The notes under the pieces: generated by a model | Told to the model about the DNA's origin: nothing | What the model saw: the letters and a program-made list of their open reading frames with translations, nothing else | The model's database searches: none | Source: Lentzea atacamensis | GTDB lineage: Bacteria > Actinomycetota > Actinomycetes > Mycobacteriales > Pseudonocardiaceae | Direction of reading: 5' to 3' | Length of the DNA: 64,000 nt | Assembly: GCF_003269295.1 (NCBI RefSeq) | Contig: NZ_QLTT01000002.1 | Location: forward strand, 372,001-436,000 | Position numbers and translations under genes: made by a program | Shown: positions 8,485-17,812 of the stretch, piece by piece | Numbering within the stretch: position 1 is the stretch's first letter | Layout of the letters: each line of letters starts with the position of its first letter

Positions 8485-9159
8485 ATGCCGGGCTTCTACA
8501 CGGACCCGCAGGGACGGGTCAGGCCGATTCGGGGGAAGGGCACCAGCTACGTCGTGGCCGGTGCGTTGGCGTTGGGTGTTGTCGGGTCGTCGGGAGGCGT
8601 TGCCTCGATCGGCGGCGGTGCCGGCGGGGCGGCTCCGGCCGGCGGTGGCACGTCGTCCACGCAGTTGCGCGCCCGCAAGTCGGACGGCCAGAAGGCGGCG
8701 CGGAAGGGCGATGCGAACGCGGCCTGGCAGCGCATGGGGCTGCGCCAGCTGCGCCGGACCGCTCGGCAGCAGGCGGAGTGCCTGGCCGTGTCCTTCGGCG
8801 AGGTTCGCGAGTTCTTCACGCGCACCCGCTGCACCTCCTTGGAACGCGTCCTGTTCGCGGTGACGGACGGCGCGGGCAACGTGGCCGCGGTTTCCGTTGT
8901 CTGGGTGGGATTGCCGAGTGATGGCGATGCCCGGAAGTTCCGCACCTTGATGGACCGCCACGGCAGCGGCGACATCCGTCCACTCGGGTCGGCTGTGCTG
9001 GGCCTGGCCGACATCCAGTTCACCGGTCTGCGCTACGGCAGCGACCGCGACGGCAAGAGGGTCACCGCAGCGGAGGCGGAGAACGCCACGGGCAACGGCT
9101 TCGACCACGAGACGCTGGACGCGATCGCCGAGGTGGCCGCGTACCTCCCGCCGGTGTGA
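8485..9159 (+). CDS. Hypothetical protein with an N-terminal Gly/Ala hydrophobic segment
   Basis: A 224-residue protein of unknown function. It begins PGFYTDPQGRVRPIRGKG, a prefix I recognise only as common in actinobacterial hypotheticals, then a weak hydrophobic Gly/Ala stretch (residues 21-58) and a basic linker with RARKSDGQK. The C-terminal half (about 75-224) looks globular, with RQQAECLAVSFGEVREFF and VVWVGLPSDGDARKFRTLMD. ATG 8485 is preferred over GTG 8479 because the GAGG motif is then about 7 bp upstream. The nearby FUSC-like gene follows on the same strand. Confidence 0.65.
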   Translation: MPGFYTDPQGRVRPIRGKGTSYVVAGALALGVVGSSGGVASIGGGAGGAAPAGGGTSSTQLRARKSDGQKAARKGDANAAWQRMGLRQLRRTARQQAECLAVSFGEVREFFTRTRCTSLERVLFAVTDGAGNVAAVSVVWVGLPSDGDARKFRTLMDRHGSGDIRPLGSAVLGLADIQFTGLRYGSDRDGKRVTAAEAENATGNGFDHETLDAIAEVAAYLPPV

Positions 9160-9261
9160 GGCTGCTCGCCCGCGAGATCGAAACCGCTCACCCGCAGGTT
9201 GTGCCTGGTGGTCGTTGGACGAAGACTGGCGGCTGCAGGTCGAACTAGCGGTGGAGTGCGT

Positions 9262-10422
9262 GTGGGTGCGGTCAAGGAAGCTGTCGGGCGTGCGCTGACG
9301 CGGTGGCGCAGGGCCGCGTTGGTGATCGTCCAAACTGCTCTGTCCGCCGGCCTTGCCTGGGTCGTGGCGACGCTTGTCGTCGGGCACCAGCACCCGTTCT
9401 TCGCGCCGATCGCCGCGGTTGTGTGTCTCGGGGTTTCGCTGGGACAACGGCTGCGGCGCGTCAGCGAGCTCGTGGTCGGCGTGTCGGTTGGCGTCGGAGT
9501 GGGTGACGCGCTGATCAGCTTTATCGGCAGCGGGCCGTGGCAGATCGCGCTCGTGGTCGGGCTTGCCATGTCGGCGGCGGTGTTGCTGGACGGTGGGTCG
9601 GTCATCGCGTTGCAGGCGGGGAGCAGCGCGGTTCTCGTGGCGACGTTGCTGCCGCCCAGCGCGGGTGGTGGGTTCGACCGGATGATCGACGCGTTGACCG
9701 GTGGGCTGGTGGGGCTTGCTGTGGCGGCGCTTCTTCCTGCGAACCCCGTCACGGTGGCGCAGCGGCAGCTCAAGGCGCTCACCAACACCCTCAGCAGTGC
9801 GCTGCGGAACCTCGCCGAGGCCCTTGCGGAGAAGGACGCGGTCAAGGCGGCCGGGGTGCTCGCGGAGTTGCGGACCAGTCAGAGCACCATCGACGACTAC
9901 AAGGCTGCGCTGCAGACCGGGAGTGAGATCGCGAGGATCGCGCCGATTCGATGGCGGTCCAAGGATGAGCTCACCAGGTATCAGACGGCGGCCGGGCCCG
10001 TGGACTACGCGATCAGGAACACGCGGGTGCTGGCGCGGCGGGCCATGGCCGCGCTCAAGGCCTCCGAGCAGATTCCGGACGGGGTGCCGGATGTGCTGAA
10101 GGACTACGCGGACGCCGTTGACTGCCTCAAGGCCGAACTGGAGAAGGGCAAGACTCCCAAGCAGACGCGGGAGGCCGTGCGGAACGCCGCGCGGCATCTG
10201 ACCGCGCGGCGTCTCGGCGGGGACGGGTTCTCGTCCAAGGTCGTGCTGGCGCAGATCCGGAGTGTCGCGGTGGATCTGTTGCAGTCGACCGGGCTCAGCC
10301 GGAGTGAGGCCATGGAGGCGTTGCCGCCGCTCAGCCCTCCGGCCGATGCAGGAGGCCGTGCAGAAGCGAGTGGACCTGCTCGTGATCGCGAGGATCAGCC
10401 AGGACGCACGAAGCGCCCGTGA
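9262..10422 (+). CDS. FUSC/aromatic-acid-exporter-like membrane protein
   Basis: About 386 residues. Five or six hydrophobic helices fill the first 170 residues (ALVIVQTALSAGLAWVVATLVV, ALVVGLAMSAAVLLDGG, GGLVGLAVAALLPANP). A long cytoplasmic helical region with an Arg/Lys-rich tail follows. The motif HPFFAPIAAVVCLGVSLGQRLRRV matches the FUSC/DUF939-type pattern. Start GTG 9262 has GGTGGAG just upstream; GTG 9256 is possible. The last 92 bp overlap the opposite-strand 83-residue gene. The substrate is unknown. Confidence 0.78.
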   Translation: MGAVKEAVGRALTRWRRAALVIVQTALSAGLAWVVATLVVGHQHPFFAPIAAVVCLGVSLGQRLRRVSELVVGVSVGVGVGDALISFIGSGPWQIALVVGLAMSAAVLLDGGSVIALQAGSSAVLVATLLPPSAGGGFDRMIDALTGGLVGLAVAALLPANPVTVAQRQLKALTNTLSSALRNLAEALAEKDAVKAAGVLAELRTSQSTIDDYKAALQTGSEIARIAPIRWRSKDELTRYQTAAGPVDYAIRNTRVLARRAMAALKASEQIPDGVPDVLKDYADAVDCLKAELEKGKTPKQTREAVRNAARHLTARRLGGDGFSSKVVLAQIRSVAVDLLQSTGLSRSEAMEALPPLSPPADAGGRAEASGPARDREDQPGRTKRP

Positions 10423-10582
10423 TGGCGTACCACTCCTCCGCGCCCTCGTAGCGGACCAGTGCGCGCAGCTTTCCGTCGTCGGAGAGTTCCGTGCACAGTT
10501 CCAGGTCGCCGGTGATGACGCCGACCTCGTCGGTCATCACGCCACCAGGGGCCGCTGCGAAAAGCGAGGAGAGTGTGGTCAT
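10331..10582 (-). CDS. Hypothetical 83-residue protein coupled to the secreted HNH nuclease gene
   Basis: A small acidic soluble protein with no signal peptide (MTTLSSLFAAAPGGVMTDE at the start, then a stretch with LVRYEGAEEWYAITGAS). Start ATG 10582 overlaps the nuclease stop codon (ATGA), arguing for a real, translationally coupled gene; the longer ORF upstream is the nuclease gene in another frame. It overlaps the 3' end of the FUSC-like gene on the other strand. Family not recognised. Confidence 0.6.
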   Translation of the reverse strand: MTTLSSLFAAAPGGVMTDEVGVITGDLELCTELSDDGKLRALVRYEGAEEWYAITGASCVLADPRDHEQVHSLLHGLLHRPEG

Positions 10583-11214
10583 CCGTTGCAGGTTCCCAGC
10601 ATCGTCGTCAACGCGTCCTTCTCGCTTTGCTGCACGGTCAGGTCGTAGTAGTCCTTGGTACGTACCCACATCTTGGCGTACGTGCACCTGTAGGACTGCA
10701 GAGGCGGCTGCCAGGTCGACGGGTCCTGGTCGCCTTTGGCCTGGTTGACGTTGTCCGTCACTGCGATCAGCTGCGGGCGGGTCGTGTCGTTGGCGAAGGA
10801 CTGACGCCTGGACTGGGTCCAGGACGAGGCACCGGAGCGCCAGGCCTCTGCCAGGGCCACGATGTGGTCGATGTCCACGTCGGAGGCCGCCGTCCAGGTC
10901 GCGCCGTCGTAGGGCGAGAACCAGCGGCCCGAGGTGGCGGCGCAGCTGGAGTCGGTCACGACGTTCGTGCCGTCGCGCTTGAGGACGTACTCACGGGTGT
11001 TGCAGGTTCCCTCCTTGGCGATCCAGTGAGGGAACTTGTCGCGTGAATAGCCCGTCATCGAGCCTTCCGCGCGGACGGTCAGAGCCGCCAGGTGCGTGCG
11101 GGCCTCCGTGAGGGTGGGGATGTTGTCCGGGGTCGCAAGTGCAGGGGAAACAGAACCAAAGGTGAGTGCCAGTGCGGCAACTGGGACACCAATGATTCGG
11201 TTAACTTTTGACAT
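10579..11214 (-). CDS. Secreted HNH endonuclease (DUF1524/GmrSD_C-like)
   Basis: A 211-residue exported nuclease. A signal peptide (about residues 1-27, RIIGVPVAALALTFGSVSPALA) precedes the mature domain. The HNH core is SDVDIDHIVALAEAWRSGA, then RRQSFANDTTRPQLIAVTDNVNQAKGDQDPSTW, giving the Asp-His pair, Asn and NQxKGDxDPSxW motifs of actinobacterial secreted HNH proteins. Four cysteines (CNTREY, SSCAAT, YRCTY, GTCNG) could form disulfides. ATG 11214 has GGAAGG 8 bp upstream. The likely role is extracellular nucleic-acid scavenging. Confidence 0.85.
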   Translation of the reverse strand: MSKVNRIIGVPVAALALTFGSVSPALATPDNIPTLTEARTHLAALTVRAEGSMTGYSRDKFPHWIAKEGTCNTREYVLKRDGTNVVTDSSCAATSGRWFSPYDGATWTAASDVDIDHIVALAEAWRSGASSWTQSRRQSFANDTTRPQLIAVTDNVNQAKGDQDPSTWQPPLQSYRCTYAKMWVRTKDYYDLTVQQSEKDALTTMLGTCNG

Positions 11215-11318
11215 TGTCCCGACCTTCCTTGTTGGAAGTGATCGGGAACCACCCTTAGTCACATTGCGGAATTAGGCAATGCCTTTGGGTGACACTCAAG
11301 TGAACTACAGACGCACGG

Positions 11319-13327
<2,009 letters not shown>

Positions 13328-13380
13328 TACCGACCCATCTCGAAGTGTGACGCTTTTTCACGATTTGGGCGTCGTTGACG

Positions 13381-13427
13381 AAGGGCCGCGGCTCGCCTGC
13401 AATTCAGCGCCGTGGCCCTTTCTCTTG
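13381..13427 (+). terminator. Hairpin terminator after purA
   Basis: AAGGGCCGCGGC (13381-13392) pairs with GCCGTGGCCCTT (13409-13420), a 12-bp stem with one G-U pair and a 16-nt loop. It is followed by a pyrimidine-rich TTCTCTT. It lies 54 bp after the purA stop. Confidence 0.7.
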
Positions 13428-13441
13428 TTCGAAACCGACGC

Positions 13442-13919
13442 TACCGGTGCGGTGGATCAGCCCGGTCGCACTGGTTCTGCTGTGGCAACTGGCCAGTTCA
13501 ACGGGTGTGCTCGCGCCCGAGAAACTGGCATCGCCGCTGACGGTCGCACAGTCCGCCGCTGAGCTCATCGCGGACGGCCAATTGATCGACGCATTTCTCG
13601 TTTCACTGGGCCGCGTTTTCTTCGCATTTCTCATCGGCGGCACGGTCGGTGTCGTGCTCGGGCTGGTTTCCGGTCTTTCCCGGTGGGGCGAGACATTGCG
13701 GATCCACCGGTCCAGATGCTGCGGACGCTCCCGCACCTCGGCCTGATCCCGCTGTTCATCCTGTGGTTCGGCATCGGCGAGGAACCCAAGCTCGCGCTGG
13801 TCGCGGCCGGGTGGCGTTCCCGCTCTACCTCAACCTGCACGCCGGCATCCGGCAGAGCGAAAGTCCTGGGCTACCGCCGGATCGAACGGGTCGTGCACGT
13901 CGTGCTGCCGTCCGCGCCG
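13442..13919 (+). pseudogene. ssuC: Aliphatic sulfonate ABC permease, 5' part, frameshifted
   Basis: Decayed inner-membrane permease of a sulfonate importer. The N-terminal portion reads ISPVALVLLWQLASSTG through LVSGLSRWGET. The frame breaks near 13698, continues in another as DPPVQMLRTLPHLGL and ILWFGIGEEPKLALV, breaks again near 13810, continues as VAFPLYLNLHAGIR, and after a small deletion near 13855 resumes as KVLGYRRIERVVHVVLPSA. The gene then stops abruptly, and its C-terminal part lies inverted just downstream. With at least three disruptions it cannot make a permease. Confidence 0.9.
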
Positions 13920-14096
13920 GGTCAGACCGAGCAGCGCGTAGACCACGAGGCCGACGACCACGACGTCGGTGCGGAGGAACTCACGGGCGTTGTTGATCAG
14001 GAAGCCGAGACCGGCGTCGGCGTTGATCTGCTCGCCGACGATCAGCGACAGCCACGCGGTGCCGAGCGCGATCCGCAGTCTCACCAGGGTTTGCGG
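13920..14096 (-). pseudogene. ssuC: Inverted 3' segment of the same sulfonate permease
   Basis: Read on the minus strand, this 177-bp segment encodes 59 uninterrupted residues from PQTLVRLRIALGTAW through GLVVYALLGLT, the expected continuation of ...VVLPSA-LPQTLVGLRLA in SsuC proteins. It begins exactly where the plus-strand fragment stops. The arrangement is therefore an inversion inside the gene rather than a second copy. There is no start codon or ribosome site of its own. Confidence 0.85.
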
Positions 14097-14101
14097 CACA
14101 G

Positions 14102-14760
14102 CCGTACTCGTTCCAGGGCGAGCATTACCGGGTGCAGGACGCGACTGTGCTGGCCGCACCCGATCCGGTGCCGCCGATCTACTTCGGTGGTTCGTCCGAC
14201 GCTGCCCTGCCGGTGGCGGCTCGGACCGCCGACGTGTACCTGACCTGGGGCGAACCGCCGCAGGACGTGGCGGCGAAGATCGCGCGGGTGTGGGAGCTGA
14301 CGGACCGGCGGATCCGGTTCGGCATCCGCCTGCACACGATCAGCCGCGACTCGTCGGCGGAAGCGTGGGCGGCGGCGTCACGACTGCTCGACGCGCTGGA
14401 TCCGGCCGCGGTGGCGAAGGCGCAGGAGCAGCTGCGGGCATCGGAATCCGTTGGCCGGCAACGGATGCTGGCGTTGCACGGCGGCGACCTCGGCCGTGGC
14501 GTGCGCGGCCTGGAGATCTACCCGAACCTGTGGGCGGGCGTCGGGCTCGTTCGAGGCGGCGCGGGCACTGCTCTCGTCGGCTCCCACGCGGAGGTCGCCG
14601 ACCTCGTCGAGGAGTACCACTCCATCGGGATCAGCGAGTTCGTCCTCTCCGGCTATCCCCACCTGGAAGAGGCTACTGGTTCGGCGAGGGCGTGCGGCCC
14701 CTGCTGAAGCAACGCGGGTTGCTCGACGGGGACCGCACGCTCGCACTCGCTAGCGCTTGA
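14102..14760 (+). pseudogene. ssuD: FMNH2-dependent alkanesulfonate monooxygenase, C-terminal remnant
   Basis: Two-thirds of an SsuD protein remain. It begins mid-domain with PYSFQGEHYRVQDATV, continues with PPIYFGGSSDAALPVAA, YLTWGEPPQDVAAKIA, IRFGIRLHTI, PNLWAGVGLVRGGAGTALVG and VLSGYPHLEEA, then shifts frame near 14674 (one base lost) to YWFGEGVRPLLKQRGLL. About the first 160 residues, including part of the flavin pocket, are missing. Its 5' edge meets the inverted ssuC segment. The 3' end overlaps glpQ by 11 bp. Confidence 0.88.
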
Positions 14761-15832
14761 CCTTGGCCTCCACGGCCGTGTCGGGGTTGTCCGCGAACAC
14801 GCCGTCGATGCCGGTCTTGAAGAACACGTCGTACTCCTCGAAGGCCCGGCCGTACGCGGCCGGGTCGGTCGAGGACCTGAAGTCGGCGGGCAGGAACGAG
14901 TTCTCGTTGCGGAACGTCCACGAGTGGACGACCAGGCCGACCTTGTGCGCGTCCTTCACGACGTTCGTCGGCGCCTTGAGGAAGCCGGCGGCGTCCCGCG
15001 GGATGATCAGGTCCTTGTGCAGGCCGACACCGTCCGCGTAACCGCGGATCTCGCGCAGACCCGCCGGGGTGACCAGGTCGGCGTAGGTGCGCTTGTCACC
15101 GGCCACGATGAAGTCGTACGGCGCGCCGGAAGCGTTGACCAGCTGCACGAGCGGCACCCGTAGAGACTTGTTCAGCTCCTTGAGGTTCGCGACCTCGAAC
15201 GACTGCACGTAGACCTTGGCGCTGCGGCGGTTCAGGCCGTTGCGGTTGAGCACGTCGACGAGCTTCGGCTCCAGCGCGAGACCGATCGACTGGAAGTACG
15301 TCGGGTGTTTGGTCTCCGGGTAGATTCCGATCTCGCGGTGCAGCTCGCGGGACAGGCGCTTGGTGAGGTCGATGACCTCCTGCAGCGTCGGCACCTCGAA
15401 GCGGCCGTCGTAGAGTGTGTTGCGCGGGCGGATCGCCGGGATGCGTTCCTTGGCGCGCAACGTCTTCAGCTCGGCGAGCGTGAAGTCCTCCGTGAACCAG
15501 CCGGTGACCGGCGTACCGTCGATGACCTTGGTCTTCTTGCGGTCGGCGAACTGCGGCTTGGCCGAGACGTCGGTGGTGCCGCCGATCTCGTTCTCGTGCC
15601 TGGCGACCAGCTTGCCGTCCTTCGTGGACACCAGGTCCGGCTCGATGTAGTCGGCGCCCGTGCGGGCGGCGAGCTCGTATGCCGCGAGCGTGTGCTCCGG
15701 CCGGTACGCCGACGCGCCGCGGTGCCCGATCACGATCGGGCCCTTGTCGTCGTGTGCCGACGCGGAGGGCAGGGACGCCACCACCGCACCCGCGAAAACG
15801 AGGACTGCGGCGGCTAGACCTCTCCGGTACAT
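14750..15832 (-). CDS. glpQ: Secreted glycerophosphodiester phosphodiesterase
   Basis: Hydrolyses glycerophosphodiesters to glycerol-3-phosphate outside the membrane. The 360 residues start with a signal peptide (GLAAAVLVFAGAVVASLPSASA). The GDPD motifs are VIGHRGASAYRPEHTLAAY near 35 and the Glu/Asp pair ADYIEPDLVSTKDGKLVARHE near 60. Further conserved parts are EIGIYPETKHPTYF and the C-terminal DGVFADNPDTAVE. GGGAGG lies 7 bp before ATG 15832. No Pho box was identified. It is likely involved in phosphate scavenging. Confidence 0.93.
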   Translation of the reverse strand: MYRRGLAAAVLVFAGAVVASLPSASAHDDKGPIVIGHRGASAYRPEHTLAAYELAARTGADYIEPDLVSTKDGKLVARHENEIGGTTDVSAKPQFADRKKTKVIDGTPVTGWFTEDFTLAELKTLRAKERIPAIRPRNTLYDGRFEVPTLQEVIDLTKRLSRELHREIGIYPETKHPTYFQSIGLALEPKLVDVLNRNGLNRRSAKVYVQSFEVANLKELNKSLRVPLVQLVNASGAPYDFIVAGDKRTYADLVTPAGLREIRGYADGVGLHKDLIIPRDAAGFLKAPTNVVKDAHKVGLVVHSWTFRNENSFLPADFRSSTDPAAYGRAFEEYDVFFKTGIDGVFADNPDTAVEAKVKR

Positions 15833-15898
15833 CGTTCGACCTCCCAGTTCGTGTTGAGAGCGCACCCAAGCATCGCAACACGAAATGCAGGTGAACGG

Positions 15899-17455
15899 TT
15901 ACTCACGGGAAAGCGCGGCTTCCTCCAAGTCCAGTTCGCGCAGCACCCGGAACAGGACCTCGTCGTCGATCTCGCCGACGTCGCGCGCCTTGATGAACTC
16001 GTCACGTTCCGCGCTCAGCATCATCCTGCGCAGTCGTCGATACGCGGCCGCTGGACTCTCCTCCTCCTGACGGCCGAGCCGTTCCCAGGCGGCGTTGCCC
16101 CGGTGCTCGGCGAGCGCCCGCAGCTGGTCACGCACGTGGTCGGGGACGTCCTCGATCTCCTGGTCGAGCCGGTCGACCGCCGCCTGCGCCGCGCGGTGCT
16201 GGATCTGCGCCTCTGCCAGCGCGTCCTTGCGCGCGTCGTCGCCCTCGAAGCCGATCTTGTTGATCACCCAGGGCAGCGTCGTGCCCTGCAGCAGCAGGGT
16301 GGAGACCGTGACGACGAAGGCGCAGAAGACGATGATCTCCCTGCCCGGGACGTCCTGCGGGATCGCGGCCGCCGCGGCGAGCGTCACCACCCCGCGCATG
16401 CCCGCCCACGCGATCACCGTGACCTGGCCCAGATGCGGCCAGCGCTCGCGTTCTCGCAAGCGTTTGGACAGGTACAACGGCACGTACGAGGCGGGGTACA
16501 TCCAGACGAACCGCGCGAGGATCGTCGCCAGCAGCACCGCCCCGGCACCGAGCAGCAGCGTCACGTCGAGGTCGACGTCGCTGATGATCGCCGACACCTG
16601 CAGGCCGATGAGCGCGAAGACGAACGACTCCAGCAGCACGTCCACCGACCGCCACACCGCCGCGTCCTGCAGCCGGGTCGTGTAGGTGCCGCGCGGCGAG
16701 TGGTGGCCGACGTAGAGGCCCGCGACGACGACCGCGAGCACACCGGAGACGTGCGCGGCCTCCTCGGCGAGCAGGTAGGCGCCGAACGGCACGAGCAGAC
16801 CGAGCGCGCTCTCCAGCACACCCTCGCAGAGCCGTTTGCGCAGGAACCTGACCAGCACGCCCACCAGCAGGCCGATCGCGATGCCGCCCGCCGTGACGAG
16901 CAGGAACATCCCGACGCTCTCGGCGGGGTGCATGGCCGCTCCCGCCGCGGCCGCCACCGCGACCTTGAACGCGGTCAGCGCCGTGGCGTCGTTGATGAGG
17001 CTCTCGCCGACCAGCAGTGTCATCGCCCGGCGTTGCAGGCCGAGCTTGCGCCCGATCGCGACGGCCGCGACGGCGTCAGGCGGGGCGACCACCGCGCCGA
17101 GGACCAGCGCGGCGGCGAACGGCAGTTCGGGGAAGACCAGCTTCGCCGTGACACCGACGACGAACGTCGTGAACAGCACCAACCCGACCGCGAGCAGGCC
17201 GATCGGCCGCAGGTTCGCGCGGATGTTCAGGTACGAGCTGTCCAGCGCGGCGCTGTAGAGCAGCGGCGGCAGGACCAGCACCAGGATCAGGTGCGGGTCC
17301 AGCTCGAACTCCGGCACGCCGGGGATGAACGAGACCACGAGCCCGACCGCGACCAGCACCAGTGGTGCCGACCAGTTCAGCCGGCGGGCGATGGACGTCA
17401 CGACCAGCGCCCCGAGCAACAGCAGCAGAAGTTCAGGCCCGTGCATGTCGCTCAT
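15899..17455 (-). CDS. Na+/H+ antiporter, CPA1 (NhaP-type) family
   Basis: A 518-residue antiporter with about 12 membrane segments in the first 400 residues. Key motifs are LPPLLYSAALD near 62, AVVAPPDAVAAVAI near 125 (transport-site Asp), LVGESLINDATALTAF near 150 (ND pair), and WAGMRGVVTLAAAAAIP near 355. The C-terminal 120 residues form a soluble helical tail with coiled-coil character (AQIQHRAAQAAVDRLDQEIED). The ATG is only 11 bp from the divergent zinc-finger gene; ATG 17446 is an alternative start. Confidence 0.93.
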   Translation of the reverse strand: MSDMHGPELLLLLLGALVVTSIARRLNWSAPLVLVAVGLVVSFIPGVPEFELDPHLILVLVLPPLLYSAALDSSYLNIRANLRPIGLLAVGLVLFTTFVVGVTAKLVFPELPFAAALVLGAVVAPPDAVAAVAIGRKLGLQRRAMTLLVGESLINDATALTAFKVAVAAAAGAAMHPAESVGMFLLVTAGGIAIGLLVGVLVRFLRKRLCEGVLESALGLLVPFGAYLLAEEAAHVSGVLAVVVAGLYVGHHSPRGTYTTRLQDAAVWRSVDVLLESFVFALIGLQVSAIISDVDLDVTLLLGAGAVLLATILARFVWMYPASYVPLYLSKRLRERERWPHLGQVTVIAWAGMRGVVTLAAAAAIPQDVPGREIIVFCAFVVTVSTLLLQGTTLPWVINKIGFEGDDARKDALAEAQIQHRAAQAAVDRLDQEIEDVPDHVRDQLRALAEHRGNAAWERLGRQEEESPAAAYRRLRRMMLSAERDEFIKARDVGEIDDEVLFRVLRELDLEEAALSRE

Positions 17456-17466
17456 TCTGCGTAAAG

Positions 17467-17736
17467 ATGGACCCCATGACCTGTTCGCACGTGGGAGCGC
17501 TGCCCGCTTCGGTGGCGCCGGAGTCGGCCGAGGGCTGTGTCGACTGCCTTGCTGAGGGTGAGCGCAACTGGGCTCACCTGCGGATGTGCCTTTCCTGCGG
17601 GCACGTGGCGTGCTGCGACTCGAGCCCGGGCAAGCACGCGACCGCGCACTACAAGTCGTCCCAGCATCCAGTCATGCGCTCGTTCGAGCCGGGCGAGGAC
17701 TGGCGCTGGTGCTATGTGGACAGTGCGGTCGTGTAA
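17467..17736 (+). CDS. UBP-type zinc-finger protein
   Basis: An 89-residue protein with a ubiquitin-hydrolase-type zinc finger and little else. Cys/His ligands are spaced as TCSHVG, EGCVDCLAEG, MCLSCGHVACCDSS, then GKHATAHYKSSQHPVM. Stand-alone UBP fingers are common in actinobacteria and their partner is unknown. ATG 17467 or 17476 may be used; no Shine-Dalgarno is visible. Being divergent from the antiporter with almost no spacer suggests overlapping promoters or leaderless mRNAs. Confidence 0.9.
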   Translation: MDPMTCSHVGALPASVAPESAEGCVDCLAEGERNWAHLRMCLSCGHVACCDSSPGKHATAHYKSSQHPVMRSFEPGEDWRWCYVDSAVV

Positions 17737-17812
17737 GCGCCACGGCGCTTCTTTGCAATCCCTTTGGATTGATCGTCTAACGCTGTGATCGGCCCCACAG
17801 TACGGTTCGAGC

